Assembly: GCA_965371785.1 (NCBI GenBank)
Contig: CBDUZS010000004.1
Coordinates: 1 to 64,000, forward strand
DNA length: 64,000 nucleotides
DNA from: CBDUZS01 sp965371785
GTDB lineage: Bacteria > Fermentibacterota > Fermentibacteria > Fermentibacterales > JCC-6
Direction of reading: 5' to 3'
The notes below the pieces were generated by a model that saw only the letters and a list, made by a program, of their open reading frames with translations, did not search any database and was not told where the DNA came from. Positions 1 to 7,461 of this stretch are shown piece after piece. The translations under genes were made by a program, and so were the position numbers. Position 1 is the stretch's first letter. Every line of letters starts with the position of its first letter.

Positions 1-2
1 CT

Positions 3-74
3 TTCGAACCTTACGTCGACCTGCCCGTCGAATACAACCGTTTCCTCATCTGTGCAGTACCCATAGGAATCTGA
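3..74 (+). CDS. C-terminal end of an unidentified protein (partial)
   Basis: The third plus frame is open from the window edge and ends at TGA 72-74. It encodes about 23 residues ending in NRFLICAVPIGI. It converges on the methyltransferase gene that ends at 86. The fragment is too short to assign a family. The other frames here lack a usable start or stop early, so this tail is the most plausible reading, but it could be chance. Confidence 0.4.
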   Translation, partial: FEPYVDLPVEYNRFLICAVPIGI

Positions 75-85
75 TTCATTGCCGT

Positions 86-1096
86 CTAGTCTCCGGGTCC
101 GGGCTTGAAACCCATGAAGCACATGAAATTCGAACCGCTGTAGCCCCTGTAGTAGGTGCCGGCCTTCAACTGCTGGAGCACGACAGGTTCCATTTCAGCT
201 CTACGCTTCTCTACGAATTTTTTGAACCGGTAGCAGGATGATTTTGAACCACCTCCGGCAATGTAGCGTTCCCTGTACCTCTTCCAGCTCCTCTTCTCCT
301 CCTCCTCATCCCTGTTCTCGATTCGCTCGATAGCCTGTTCGATCGTGTACTTCTGGAATTCTGTCTCGTAAGGAGGCTGAACGAAGCGGCTTCTGTCACT
401 GAGCTTGATTTCGATTCCTTCGAGCCCGCTGTCAGCCATCATTTTCGGCACTTTCGAACCGATACTGCAGTCTCCCTTCCCCAGCTTCTTCTGTCCCCGA
501 GCCCAGATAAGGCGCGCCCTGTAGAAGTAGAGCAGCTCCTCCATGGACTGCTCGGGCATCGAGGAAAAGGGGATGCCAAAAAAAAGGTTGTCGGGTTCCA
601 TGCACATTACAGCGCCGCCGGGTTTTGTGATCCTGACCATCTCCTTCAGAGCGTTCATCGGGTCTTCCAGATGCATGAGCAGTGTCTGGCACATTGTCAC
701 GTCGAAGGAACCATCGCTCAGCGGTACGTCGTATGCCGAACCGCTCAGGAAAGAAGCTCTGCCTTCTCTGGACCAACCGGATGACATGCTTCTCGCTTCG
801 AGAAGCAGCTTCTCCGAGCAATCCAGACCGGTATAGGTCCCGCCCGAACCGAAGTGATCCCGGAATGTCCAACCCAGATATCCCAGCCCGCAGCCAATGT
901 CCGCAATGGAAAAGCCGCGAGTCATCTTCAGACATGCGGCTATTCTTTCAATGGTTTCGGGCAGCCACATGAATTTGCGCTGTTCCACGATGATCTTCTT
1001 CAGGTCCTGTTCGGACCAGTCGCGTTTCTTCCCTGCAGTGTTTTTCATGCCGAAGCAAGAATACCGAGGGGCATTCCCTTGGTCAAAGCCATCCAC
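86..1096 (-). CDS. SAM-dependent methyltransferase (class I)
   Basis: The protein has about 336 residues with a class I Rossmann methyltransferase core. SAM-binding motif I reads ADIGCGLGYLGW (about residues 75-86), followed by an acidic residue in TGLDCSEK. The FDVTMCQTLLMHLEDP and MVRITKPGGAVMCMEP stretches are typical of methyltransferase domains 11/25. The C-terminal third is basic and Arg/Lys-rich and is not diagnostic. The substrate cannot be told from sequence. The furthest start is GTG at 1096; ATG at 1048 (MKNTAGKKRDW) is an alternative, and neither has a strong ribosome site. It is transcribed divergently from the Hdr operon and ends opposite the partial plus-strand gene, so it is probably a single-gene unit. 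Confidence 0.85.
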   Translation of the reverse strand: MDGFDQGNAPRYSCFGMKNTAGKKRDWSEQDLKKIIVEQRKFMWLPETIERIAACLKMTRGFSIADIGCGLGYLGWTFRDHFGSGGTYTGLDCSEKLLLEARSMSSGWSREGRASFLSGSAYDVPLSDGSFDVTMCQTLLMHLEDPMNALKEMVRITKPGGAVMCMEPDNLFFGIPFSSMPEQSMEELLYFYRARLIWARGQKKLGKGDCSIGSKVPKMMADSGLEGIEIKLSDRSRFVQPPYETEFQKYTIEQAIERIENRDEEEEKRSWKRYRERYIAGGGSKSSCYRFKKFVEKRRAEMEPVVLQQLKAGTYYRGYSGSNFMCFMGFKPGPGD

Positions 1097-1116
1097 CCGC
1101 CATCACGTTCTCCAGC

Positions 1117-1145
1117 TTGACAGGACAAACCCCGATATTTTACAT
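1117..1145 (+). promoter_or_regulatory. Sigma-70-like promoter of the Hdr/Flox operon
   Basis: A perfect -35 box TTGACA (1117-1122) is followed by a 17-base spacer and a -10-like TTACAT (1140-1145), in the AT-rich gap between the divergent methyltransferase gene and the first mvhD. The predicted start near 1152 falls inside the palindrome described next. The -10 matches only half of the consensus, so strength is uncertain. Confidence 0.55.
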
Positions 1146-1166
1146 TCGACATTCGAATATTCGAAT
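1144..1166. promoter_or_regulatory. Palindromic operator-like site with three ATTCGA repeats
   Basis: ATTCGAATATTCGAAT at 1151-1166 is a perfect 16-bp palindrome. ATTCGA also occurs in direct repeat at 1144, 1151 and 1159, spaced 7 and 8 bp. The block overlaps the end of the -10 box and the expected transcription start, the classic place for repressor binding. The regulator is not identifiable here. Confidence 0.55.
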
Positions 1167-1253
1167 ATCAAGATTCATGGATATGTGGAGCGTTTCTGAG
1201 TGCACATGCTGCATGAAGATGCGAAAGCTCAAAGAACTCTGGAAGAGAATTTC

Positions 1254-1676
1254 GTGAGTGATTTCACCCCGACAATCGTAGGCTTCCTGTGCAACTGGTG
1301 CACCTATGCGGCCGCCGACCTCGCCGGCTCATCGAAACTCGAGCTTTCACCTGAATTCACCGTGATAAGGGTTATGTGCTCCAGCAGAATAGATCACAAT
1401 CTGCTGCTTTCGACCTTTTTCAAGGGGGCGGACGGTATTCTCGTCGCGGGGTGCCACCCGGGGGACTGTCATTACGGAGAGGGCAACTATTACGCCAGAC
1501 GGAGATTCGCCATGTTGAAACAGGTGATGACCGCCCTCGATCTCGATCCGGAAAGGCTTCAACTCTCATGGGTGTCGGCTGCAGAGGGAAACCGATACGC
1601 CGAAGTGGTCAACGAGTTCACTGAGAAGATCAGGGCAATGGGCCCTAATCCGATCAAAAGCAGCTCTCTTTTCTGA
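1254..1676 (+). CDS. mvhD: MvhD/FloxD-like iron-sulfur protein (first copy)
   Basis: This small [2Fe-2S] protein belongs to the MvhD family, which passes electrons between an electron-input module and HdrA. It has the signature FLCNWCTYAAADLAG near the N-terminus, then MCSSRID and GCHPGDCHY. Other copies lie at 7036, 10547 and 62299. Length decides the start: GTG 1254 (VSDFTPTIVGFLCNWC) gives 140 residues like its 139-141-residue paralogs and has GGAAGAG seven bases upstream. GTG 1200 or ATG 1206 would add an 18- or 16-residue tail. It is the first gene of the operon, 11 bases before the split hdrA. Confidence 0.9.
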   Translation: MSDFTPTIVGFLCNWCTYAAADLAGSSKLELSPEFTVIRVMCSSRIDHNLLLSTFFKGADGILVAGCHPGDCHYGEGNYYARRRFAMLKQVMTALDLDPERLQLSWVSAAEGNRYAEVVNEFTEKIRAMGPNPIKSSSLF

Positions 1677-1687
1677 ATAGAGAAACG

Positions 1688-3040
1688 ATGTCGCACGAGG
1701 ACAGCGTACTTATCATCGGTGCCGGAATTGCGGGGATGAAGGCAAGCCTCATGCTTGCCGGACTGCCCGGGAAGAAGGTGTACCTTGTCGATAAACTCCC
1801 TATCACCGGAGGCAAGGTGATCAAGAACGAAGAGAGCTTTCCCAACCTCGAGTGCTCAACGTGCATGGTTGCTCCAATCCAGCAGGAAGTGCTGCAGAAT
1901 CCGAATGTTGAGACGCTCACGTACAGCACCGTGGAGAAGATCGATGGCAATGCCGGAAATTTTCTCGTAACGATCAGGAAGAAAGCCAGATACGTTAGCC
2001 TGATCGATTGCATCGGATGCGGAATGTGCTACGAAGTGTGCCCGGTGTCACTGGAGAATGAGTGGGAAGAATGCCTGATCGAAAAGAAAGCCATCTACAT
2101 CCCATGTTCCGGAGCGCTTCCCAACGTACCGGTCATCGATTCGGAGCACTGTCTGCACCTGTCCGGGTCGGAAGACTGCAACCTGTGTGTGGAATCCTGT
2201 GCTTTCGAGGCCATCAACCTGGATGACACTGATGAGCTGAGAGAGATAGGAGTCGGAGCAGTCATACTGGCGACAGGCTCTGAGACCGTTGATCTGTCCC
2301 TGTTCCCCAATCTCGGGTACGGCAGACTTCCAGGGGTTTTCTCACCGCTCGAATTCGAGAGGCTGTTCGCTTCCAACGGACCTACTCTTGGTGAAATAAG
2401 GCTTAGAAACTCAGAAGATGCTCCCCGCAGCGTTGCAATCATTCATTGCGTGGGGCGCACGATGCAGGAATACTGCTCTGCGGTCTGCTGCATGTACGCT
2501 TTCAAGTTCGTTCACTTCCTGAAGCAGAAGATCCCCGGAATCAGCATAAGTAACGTTTTCACGGATGTATGCGTTCCGGGAAAGAGCTATCAGACGTTCT
2601 ACAGTGGCGTCTCACACGAAGACACGAAGATGCTGTACGCTTCCTCCATCGAGAACGTGCACGTCTCCGAGAGCGGTGACGGTCTGAAGGTGACCTATCC
2701 GGACGAATCGAGTGTAACCCGGGAACTCTCCGTCGACATGGTGATACTGACCGCAGCCATCGTTCCCGACCCGGGACTTGTTGAACTCGCGAGTGTGGCA
2801 GGAGTCGAACTGGATTCTCACGGATTCGTCAGAACTGCAGCAAACACATCAGGGAGTACCGAAACCTCCCGGAGGGGTGTATTCGCCGCGGGAACGGTCG
2901 AAGGGCCCAAGGATATCCAGATATCGGTCATCCAGGCGGAATCGGCAGCGGGAGAGGCAATGGCCATGCTGACTGAAGTAGCTGCAGGCAAGCTCGAAGC
3001 CGCTGATCACTCGGAAAGGATGGCGACTTGTCCGAAGTGA
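1688..3040 (+). CDS. hdrA: HdrA-like protein, first FAD module (split HdrA, N-half)
   Basis: At 450 residues this corresponds to the first flavin module of double-length HdrA. It starts with a Rossmann motif, IIGAGIAGMKASLMLAG. The HdrA Cys cluster follows at about residue 58 (ECSTCMVAP, Cys where the copy at 59114 has selenocysteine), then a ferredoxin-type CIGCGMCYEVCP near residue 115 and a second Cys-rich stretch, CNLCVESCAFEAINL. CVGRTMQEYCSAVCCMYAFK is the conserved Cys region of HdrA flavin modules, and GVFAAGTVEGPKDI is its C-terminal FAD-site motif. It overlaps the next gene by 13 bases in another frame. Together they equal the fused HdrA at 7458. Confidence 0.9.
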   Translation: MSHEDSVLIIGAGIAGMKASLMLAGLPGKKVYLVDKLPITGGKVIKNEESFPNLECSTCMVAPIQQEVLQNPNVETLTYSTVEKIDGNAGNFLVTIRKKARYVSLIDCIGCGMCYEVCPVSLENEWEECLIEKKAIYIPCSGALPNVPVIDSEHCLHLSGSEDCNLCVESCAFEAINLDDTDELREIGVGAVILATGSETVDLSLFPNLGYGRLPGVFSPLEFERLFASNGPTLGEIRLRNSEDAPRSVAIIHCVGRTMQEYCSAVCCMYAFKFVHFLKQKIPGISISNVFTDVCVPGKSYQTFYSGVSHEDTKMLYASSIENVHVSESGDGLKVTYPDESSVTRELSVDMVILTAAIVPDPGLVELASVAGVELDSHGFVRTAANTSGSTETSRRGVFAAGTVEGPKDIQISVIQAESAAGEAMAMLTEVAAGKLEAADHSERMATCPK

Positions 3041-4740
3041 GCCGGGACAGGCAGATGAAGGCAAAAGTAGGGATCTACGTATGTGAATGCGGACCGAATA
3101 TTTCGGAGAAGGTCGACATGGACCGCATTCTTGCCGAACTGTCCGAACTCGGTGATTACAAGGATATCGAACTCGTGGTGAAAAAATACGGCTTCCTCTG
3201 CTCAGGTCAGGGGCAGCAGTTCCTCGAGGAAGAGATAGCTGGCAACGGCTTCACGCATCTGGTCATCGGAGCCTGCTCCCCCAGGGATCATGACTCCACG
3301 TTCATGGGTGTATGCGGGAAGGCCGATCTCAATCCCTATCTCTACAAGCTCGTCAACATCCGAGAGCACTGCACCTGGGTCATCGACGATATCGAAAAGG
3401 CAACTGACAAAGCGATCACCTACATCCACGCAGGCATATCCAGAGTACTGCATCAGACAGAGCTTTTCGAGAAGCCGTTTGACATCAATCCTGACACTCT
3501 CGTGATCGGAGGCGGAATCACAGGTCTGGAAGCCGCCCTGTCCCTTTCAAGCGATTCCAGGAGAGTATTCCTCGTCGAGAAGGGCGACAGGCTGGGCGGC
3601 AGGGCCGGTTCTCTCGCGGGAATGTCTTTTGATCAGTCTGAGGGTGCCGATTTCATCTCCGACAGGGTCGATTCAGTGAACGGAGACCGGAACATCACTG
3701 TCCTGCTGAACACTGAAGTCAGTAAGGTGATTGGTTTTCTGGGCAACTTCGAGATCGAGCTCTCCACGGGAGAAGGCGGCGGACCGAAAGACATCATGGT
3801 CGGTGCTATCGTAACCGCAACCGGCTGCATGCTGTACGACCCCTCTGAAGATGACCACTTCAGCTACTCCGGGTCAGACGAGGTGTATACATCAGAGAGT
3901 ATGGGAACGATGTTCGCCGAAGAGGGCAGGATTGAACTCGCTTCAGGAGAACAACCTTCATCGGTTGCACTTGTTCACTGCGTGGGCCGGAACGACAGGA
4001 ATTACTGCTCAGGCATCTGCTGCGGCTACATGATGAGACTGGCAGGTCTCTTCAGGCAGCAGTCCCCGGAAATTGAAATTACGGAGTTCTACCGGGATAT
4101 CTGTCTTCCCGGCAAGAACGGTTCGGACACACTCCGAGCCGCCGAAAGTGCAGGAGTCTCATTCGTGCGTGTCAAGGATATTCAACTGAACGGCACGTGC
4201 ATTTCCTTCGAAGAAATCGATGGTCAGTCGAAGGATCGAACCTTCGACATGGTCGTCCTGGCGCCTGCGCTCATCCCGTCGACGGATGCTGGAGACCTTG
4301 CGGAACTCCTCGGGATCTCCCTCGATGAAACCGGTTTCTTTGTAGAAGCTCACAGGATGATCAATCCCTCTGGAACCTCAACCGATGGAGTTTTCGTTGC
4401 CGGGACAGCACACGGCCCCTCGGGTCTTGTCGATTCAATGCGTTTTGCCCGTGCAGCTGCGGGCCAGATACTCACACGGCTCATCCCGGGGGAGAAACTG
4501 ATTCCAGAGGTAATGGTCTCCGAAGTGATGGAAGCCTACTGTACGGGTTGCGGAAATTGTCTTGATGTCTGCGTTTACGGTGCTATCTATGCCGATGACT
4601 CGAAGGGTGTTTCCGTCGTTAACGAAGCAGTCTGCAGGGGGTGCGGCAACTGTTTCGGGAGCTGTCCGTCCGGAGCACTCCGGACAAAGCACTTTACAAA
4701 CGCACAGATCTACCGTGAAGTCGATGAGGCTCTGAGATGA
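3028..4740 (+). CDS. hdrA: HdrA-like protein, second half (split HdrA, C-half)
   Basis: This 570-residue protein begins with the HdrA N-terminal Fe-S domain (VGIYVCECGPNIS), including FLCSGQGQQFLEEEI and VIGACSPRDHDSTF. A second Rossmann FAD module starts near residue 155 (LVIGGGITGLEAALSLSS). Two ferredoxin clusters end the protein: CTGCGNCLDVCVYGAIY and CRGCGNCFGSCPSGAL. It is the second half of the double-length HdrA seen fused at 7458. The TTG start at 3028 has GGAAAGGA upstream; ATG 3055 (MKAKVGIYVCECG) is the alternative. It presumably binds the 1688 product to rebuild a complete HdrA. Confidence 0.9.
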   Translation: MSEVSRDRQMKAKVGIYVCECGPNISEKVDMDRILAELSELGDYKDIELVVKKYGFLCSGQGQQFLEEEIAGNGFTHLVIGACSPRDHDSTFMGVCGKADLNPYLYKLVNIREHCTWVIDDIEKATDKAITYIHAGISRVLHQTELFEKPFDINPDTLVIGGGITGLEAALSLSSDSRRVFLVEKGDRLGGRAGSLAGMSFDQSEGADFISDRVDSVNGDRNITVLLNTEVSKVIGFLGNFEIELSTGEGGGPKDIMVGAIVTATGCMLYDPSEDDHFSYSGSDEVYTSESMGTMFAEEGRIELASGEQPSSVALVHCVGRNDRNYCSGICCGYMMRLAGLFRQQSPEIEITEFYRDICLPGKNGSDTLRAAESAGVSFVRVKDIQLNGTCISFEEIDGQSKDRTFDMVVLAPALIPSTDAGDLAELLGISLDETGFFVEAHRMINPSGTSTDGVFVAGTAHGPSGLVDSMRFARAAAGQILTRLIPGEKLIPEVMVSEVMEAYCTGCGNCLDVCVYGAIYADDSKGVSVVNEAVCRGCGNCFGSCPSGALRTKHFTNAQIYREVDEALR

Positions 4741-4759
4741 TTCCGGAAAGGACCGTCAG

Positions 4760-5920
4760 ATGACCTCTTCCGAACAGTCCGGAGCAGTGCTGCAGGCCAA
4801 CACAGGAACCTGCAATGCGATACTGGATTTTCTCAGAGAACTTATACGGAACGGACAGGTTGATTCAGTGCTGCTCCCTGTGAGAGTACCCTCCGGTGAT
4901 TCCTTTGCCTGGATTCTCACCGACGACGATTCGGTTCTTGCAGAAGCATCGCCGATTGCTCCGGTAATGCCGGTGCAGGGGGCGAGAGCCCTCCGGAGCC
5001 TGACCAGGAAGGGCGTGGGTAAGCAAAAGATCCTGGCCCTCATGAGACCCTGCGAGATCAGGGCAGCAATAGAACTCGTCAAACTGGGGCAGGTGCACAC
5101 GGACAACCTCATACTTGCCAGCTTCGACTGCCCCGGCGCAATGCCCCTGAAGGATTACATGAACGAACCGGGGGAAAGTGATCGAAATTTTTCGAAAATT
5201 CTGGAGACCGGCGAGCAGGACGGCCAAGTCAGACCAGTCTGTGAAACCTGTATTGAATTCTCCCGGGTGGGTTCGGACATCCATTTCTGTCACCTGGGGC
5301 TTGCTAATGAAAAAGTACTGGCTATACCCGGAAGCACCAGAGGTGAGGAACTGCTTGGCGGCTCTCTGTCCGACGTGTCTGGTGACGTTTCGCTATGGCA
5401 GAAGGAAGTGGACAGGCTCCGGAAGAACCGGTCTGCAGCTCTTGAGATTGCATTCGCTGCGACGGGAGACGACATCAGGGGCTTTTCGGGAATGCAATCC
5501 GTTTTCGCTGACTGTATCGGCTGCCATAACTGCCAGAGTGCCTGCCCTATCTGCTATTGCAGGCTCTGCTACTTCGACTCGGAAACGGCTGGTCAGGATC
5601 CCGATGCTTTAATGGCTTCAGCCGCCAGGCGGGGAGGAATTTCCCTTCCGGTGGACAGAATCATGTTCCATACCGGGAGAATGGCACACATGAGCCTCTC
5701 CTGCGTTTCATGCGGACAGTGTACGGATGTCTGTCCTGTTTCCATTCCCGTCGCAAATGTCTTCAGCTACGTAGCCGATCAAACGCAGCGAGCTTTCGAA
5801 TACAGAGCAGGAGGAGACGCAGATGCTCCACTGCCTCTCCGGGAATTCAGGAAATCGGAACTGCAGGGAATTCAGGAGCTCGTCAAAGATGCCGGTCCGG
5901 AGGTTTCAACCGATGAGTAG
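4760..5920 (+). CDS. FrhB/FloxC-like 4Fe-4S protein (first tandem copy)
   Basis: This 386-residue iron-sulfur protein is of the FrhB/FdhB/FloxC type, the class that links a flavin-dependent electron donor to Hdr complexes. The N-terminal half carries ALMRPCEIRAAIEL, the conserved PCE(I/L)R loop of the family. The C-terminal half carries CIGCHNCQSACPICYCRLCY and CVSCGQCTDVCPVSIP, enough Cys for two [4Fe-4S] clusters. ATG 4760 has GGA upstream. It overlaps the next, homologous gene by 8 bases, so the pair is a tandem duplication. There is no proof that it binds F420; a direct role with NAD(P) or ferredoxin is equally possible. Confidence 0.8.
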   Translation: MTSSEQSGAVLQANTGTCNAILDFLRELIRNGQVDSVLLPVRVPSGDSFAWILTDDDSVLAEASPIAPVMPVQGARALRSLTRKGVGKQKILALMRPCEIRAAIELVKLGQVHTDNLILASFDCPGAMPLKDYMNEPGESDRNFSKILETGEQDGQVRPVCETCIEFSRVGSDIHFCHLGLANEKVLAIPGSTRGEELLGGSLSDVSGDVSLWQKEVDRLRKNRSAALEIAFAATGDDIRGFSGMQSVFADCIGCHNCQSACPICYCRLCYFDSETAGQDPDALMASAARRGGISLPVDRIMFHTGRMAHMSLSCVSCGQCTDVCPVSIPVANVFSYVADQTQRAFEYRAGGDADAPLPLREFRKSELQGIQELVKDAGPEVSTDE

Positions 5921-7001
5921 CATTATCCTGGATATGGGAGTTTCAGAGGGAGTGACAGAACTCCTGCGCTACCTTCTCGACAGCGGCAAGGTGGACGGTG
6001 TCCTGACGACGAGGAGAATACCAGGTTCCTTTGACCTTGCTCTGATAACCGACTCATCGAACCTCTCCGAAGCCGATCCTCTTGCACCGGTCATGACCGT
6101 GAACGCCGGACAGCCGCTGTCCTCAATCTCGTTCTCCGGCAAAAAGCTTGCAGCGGTTCTCAAACCCTGTGAGCTTCGGGCTTTTTGCGAGAGAGTGAAA
6201 CGGGAGCAGGGCTCATTCGAGAATCTCCTGATAATCTCTTACACTTGCGGTGGTGTCTTCCCCCTGGAGAAGGTTGCGGCAGGTCAGATCGAAGAGCTGA
6301 TGCCCGGGTACAGCGAAACCGTTTCGAAGGACGGAATACCTGACGGCACAAGAGACACGTGCAGGATCTGCGAGCATCCCATCCCGATCAATTCAGACAT
6401 CACTGTATCAGTGGTAGGTGAAAGGGATCTCGACGGCAAATGCGTGATGTATCTCAATTCCGGGAAAGCTGAGGTTTACACAAAAGGTTTCAACGGAGAG
6501 CGGAACGGGCAGGAGTTCGATCCCGCCATACTGGAAAAGACTCTTGCCGCCAGGAGAAGCGGTAAGGAAGACCTGTTCGCTTCGATGAGCGAAACCAGCG
6601 GCGGACTCGATGGACTGCTGGACCTGTTCGGAAAATGTGTGGGATGTCACGGCTGCAGCAGAGTGTGCCCGATATGCTACTGTCTTCTCTGCGATTTCGA
6701 ATCGTCCAATTTCGACTACAGCCTGTCCAACTGTGAAGAATACCTTTCGCGGAAAGGCGCGTTGCGGCTGCCTCCCGATACGATACTTTTTCATCTGGGC
6801 AGGCTGACTCACATGAGCTTCTCCTGCGTGGGGTGCGGCATGTGTTCAGACGTGTGCCCGGTGGACATTCCGGTTGCGACCGTTTTCAGTAAAACCGGGG
6901 AAAAGACGAGTGCGCTATTCGATTATCTGCCCGGAGGAGACATCGAAGAACCAGTCCCTGTCATGGTGTTCAGGGAAGAGGAACTGTCAGATCTAGGATA
7001 A
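5913..7001 (+). CDS. FrhB/FloxC-like 4Fe-4S protein (second tandem copy)
   Basis: This 362-residue paralog of the preceding gene matches it along its length: AVLKPCELRAFCERV, then CVGCHGCSRVCPICYCLLC, then CVGCGMCSDVCPVDIP. I chose ATG 5913, which overlaps the stop of the upstream gene, because the longer reading from 5823 would translate the upstream coding region. Like its neighbour it should hold two [4Fe-4S] clusters. The pair, one MvhD and the split HdrA make up the first half of the operon and may form a complex separate from the Flox-like set further on. Confidence 0.8.
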   Translation: MSSIILDMGVSEGVTELLRYLLDSGKVDGVLTTRRIPGSFDLALITDSSNLSEADPLAPVMTVNAGQPLSSISFSGKKLAAVLKPCELRAFCERVKREQGSFENLLIISYTCGGVFPLEKVAAGQIEELMPGYSETVSKDGIPDGTRDTCRICEHPIPINSDITVSVVGERDLDGKCVMYLNSGKAEVYTKGFNGERNGQEFDPAILEKTLAARRSGKEDLFASMSETSGGLDGLLDLFGKCVGCHGCSRVCPICYCLLCDFESSNFDYSLSNCEEYLSRKGALRLPPDTILFHLGRLTHMSFSCVGCGMCSDVCPVDIPVATVFSKTGEKTSALFDYLPGGDIEEPVPVMVFREEELSDLG

Positions 7002-7035
7002 GCCGAGTGTACGGCGGATCCTGTAGGAGCCTGAT

Positions 7036-7461
7036 ATGAAGAAGGAATTCAACCCCAGGATAACCAGTTTTCTGTGTAAGTGGTGTTCTTACACGGGAGC
7101 GGACCTGGCTGGTACCAGCAGACTGCAGTATCCGACATCGATCATCCCCCTGATGGTGATGTGCTCCAGCAGGGTCGATCCGATTTTTCTCATCAAGGCG
7201 TTCCTGAACGGTTCCGATGGTGTCATGCTCGGAGGTTGTCACCCTGGAGACTGTCACTACGAAACAGGCAACTACCATGCGAGAAGAAGATTTGCGATCG
7301 TGAAGAGTGTTTTCGAATCCCTCGGGCTCGAGGCTGACAGGCTGAAGTTATCCTGGATATCCGCATCGGAGGGGCCGAAATTCGCCCGGGTTGCCAACGA
7401 GTTCACCGAAGAGATCATCAGGCTCGGCGAGAATCCGACACGTAAGAACATTTTCCTGTGA
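7036..7461 (+). CDS. mvhD: MvhD/FloxD-like iron-sulfur protein (second copy)
   Basis: This 141-residue MvhD-family protein carries SFLCKWCSYTGADLAG, MCSSRVDP and GCHPGDCHYETGNYHARRR. The ATG has GTAGGAG at a good distance. Its stop overlaps the GTG of the double-length hdrA by four bases (GTGA), suggesting translational coupling and a direct physical partnership with that HdrA. Confidence 0.92.
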   Translation: MKKEFNPRITSFLCKWCSYTGADLAGTSRLQYPTSIIPLMVMCSSRVDPIFLIKAFLNGSDGVMLGGCHPGDCHYETGNYHARRRFAIVKSVFESLGLEADRLKLSWISASEGPKFARVANEFTEEIIRLGENPTRKNIFL

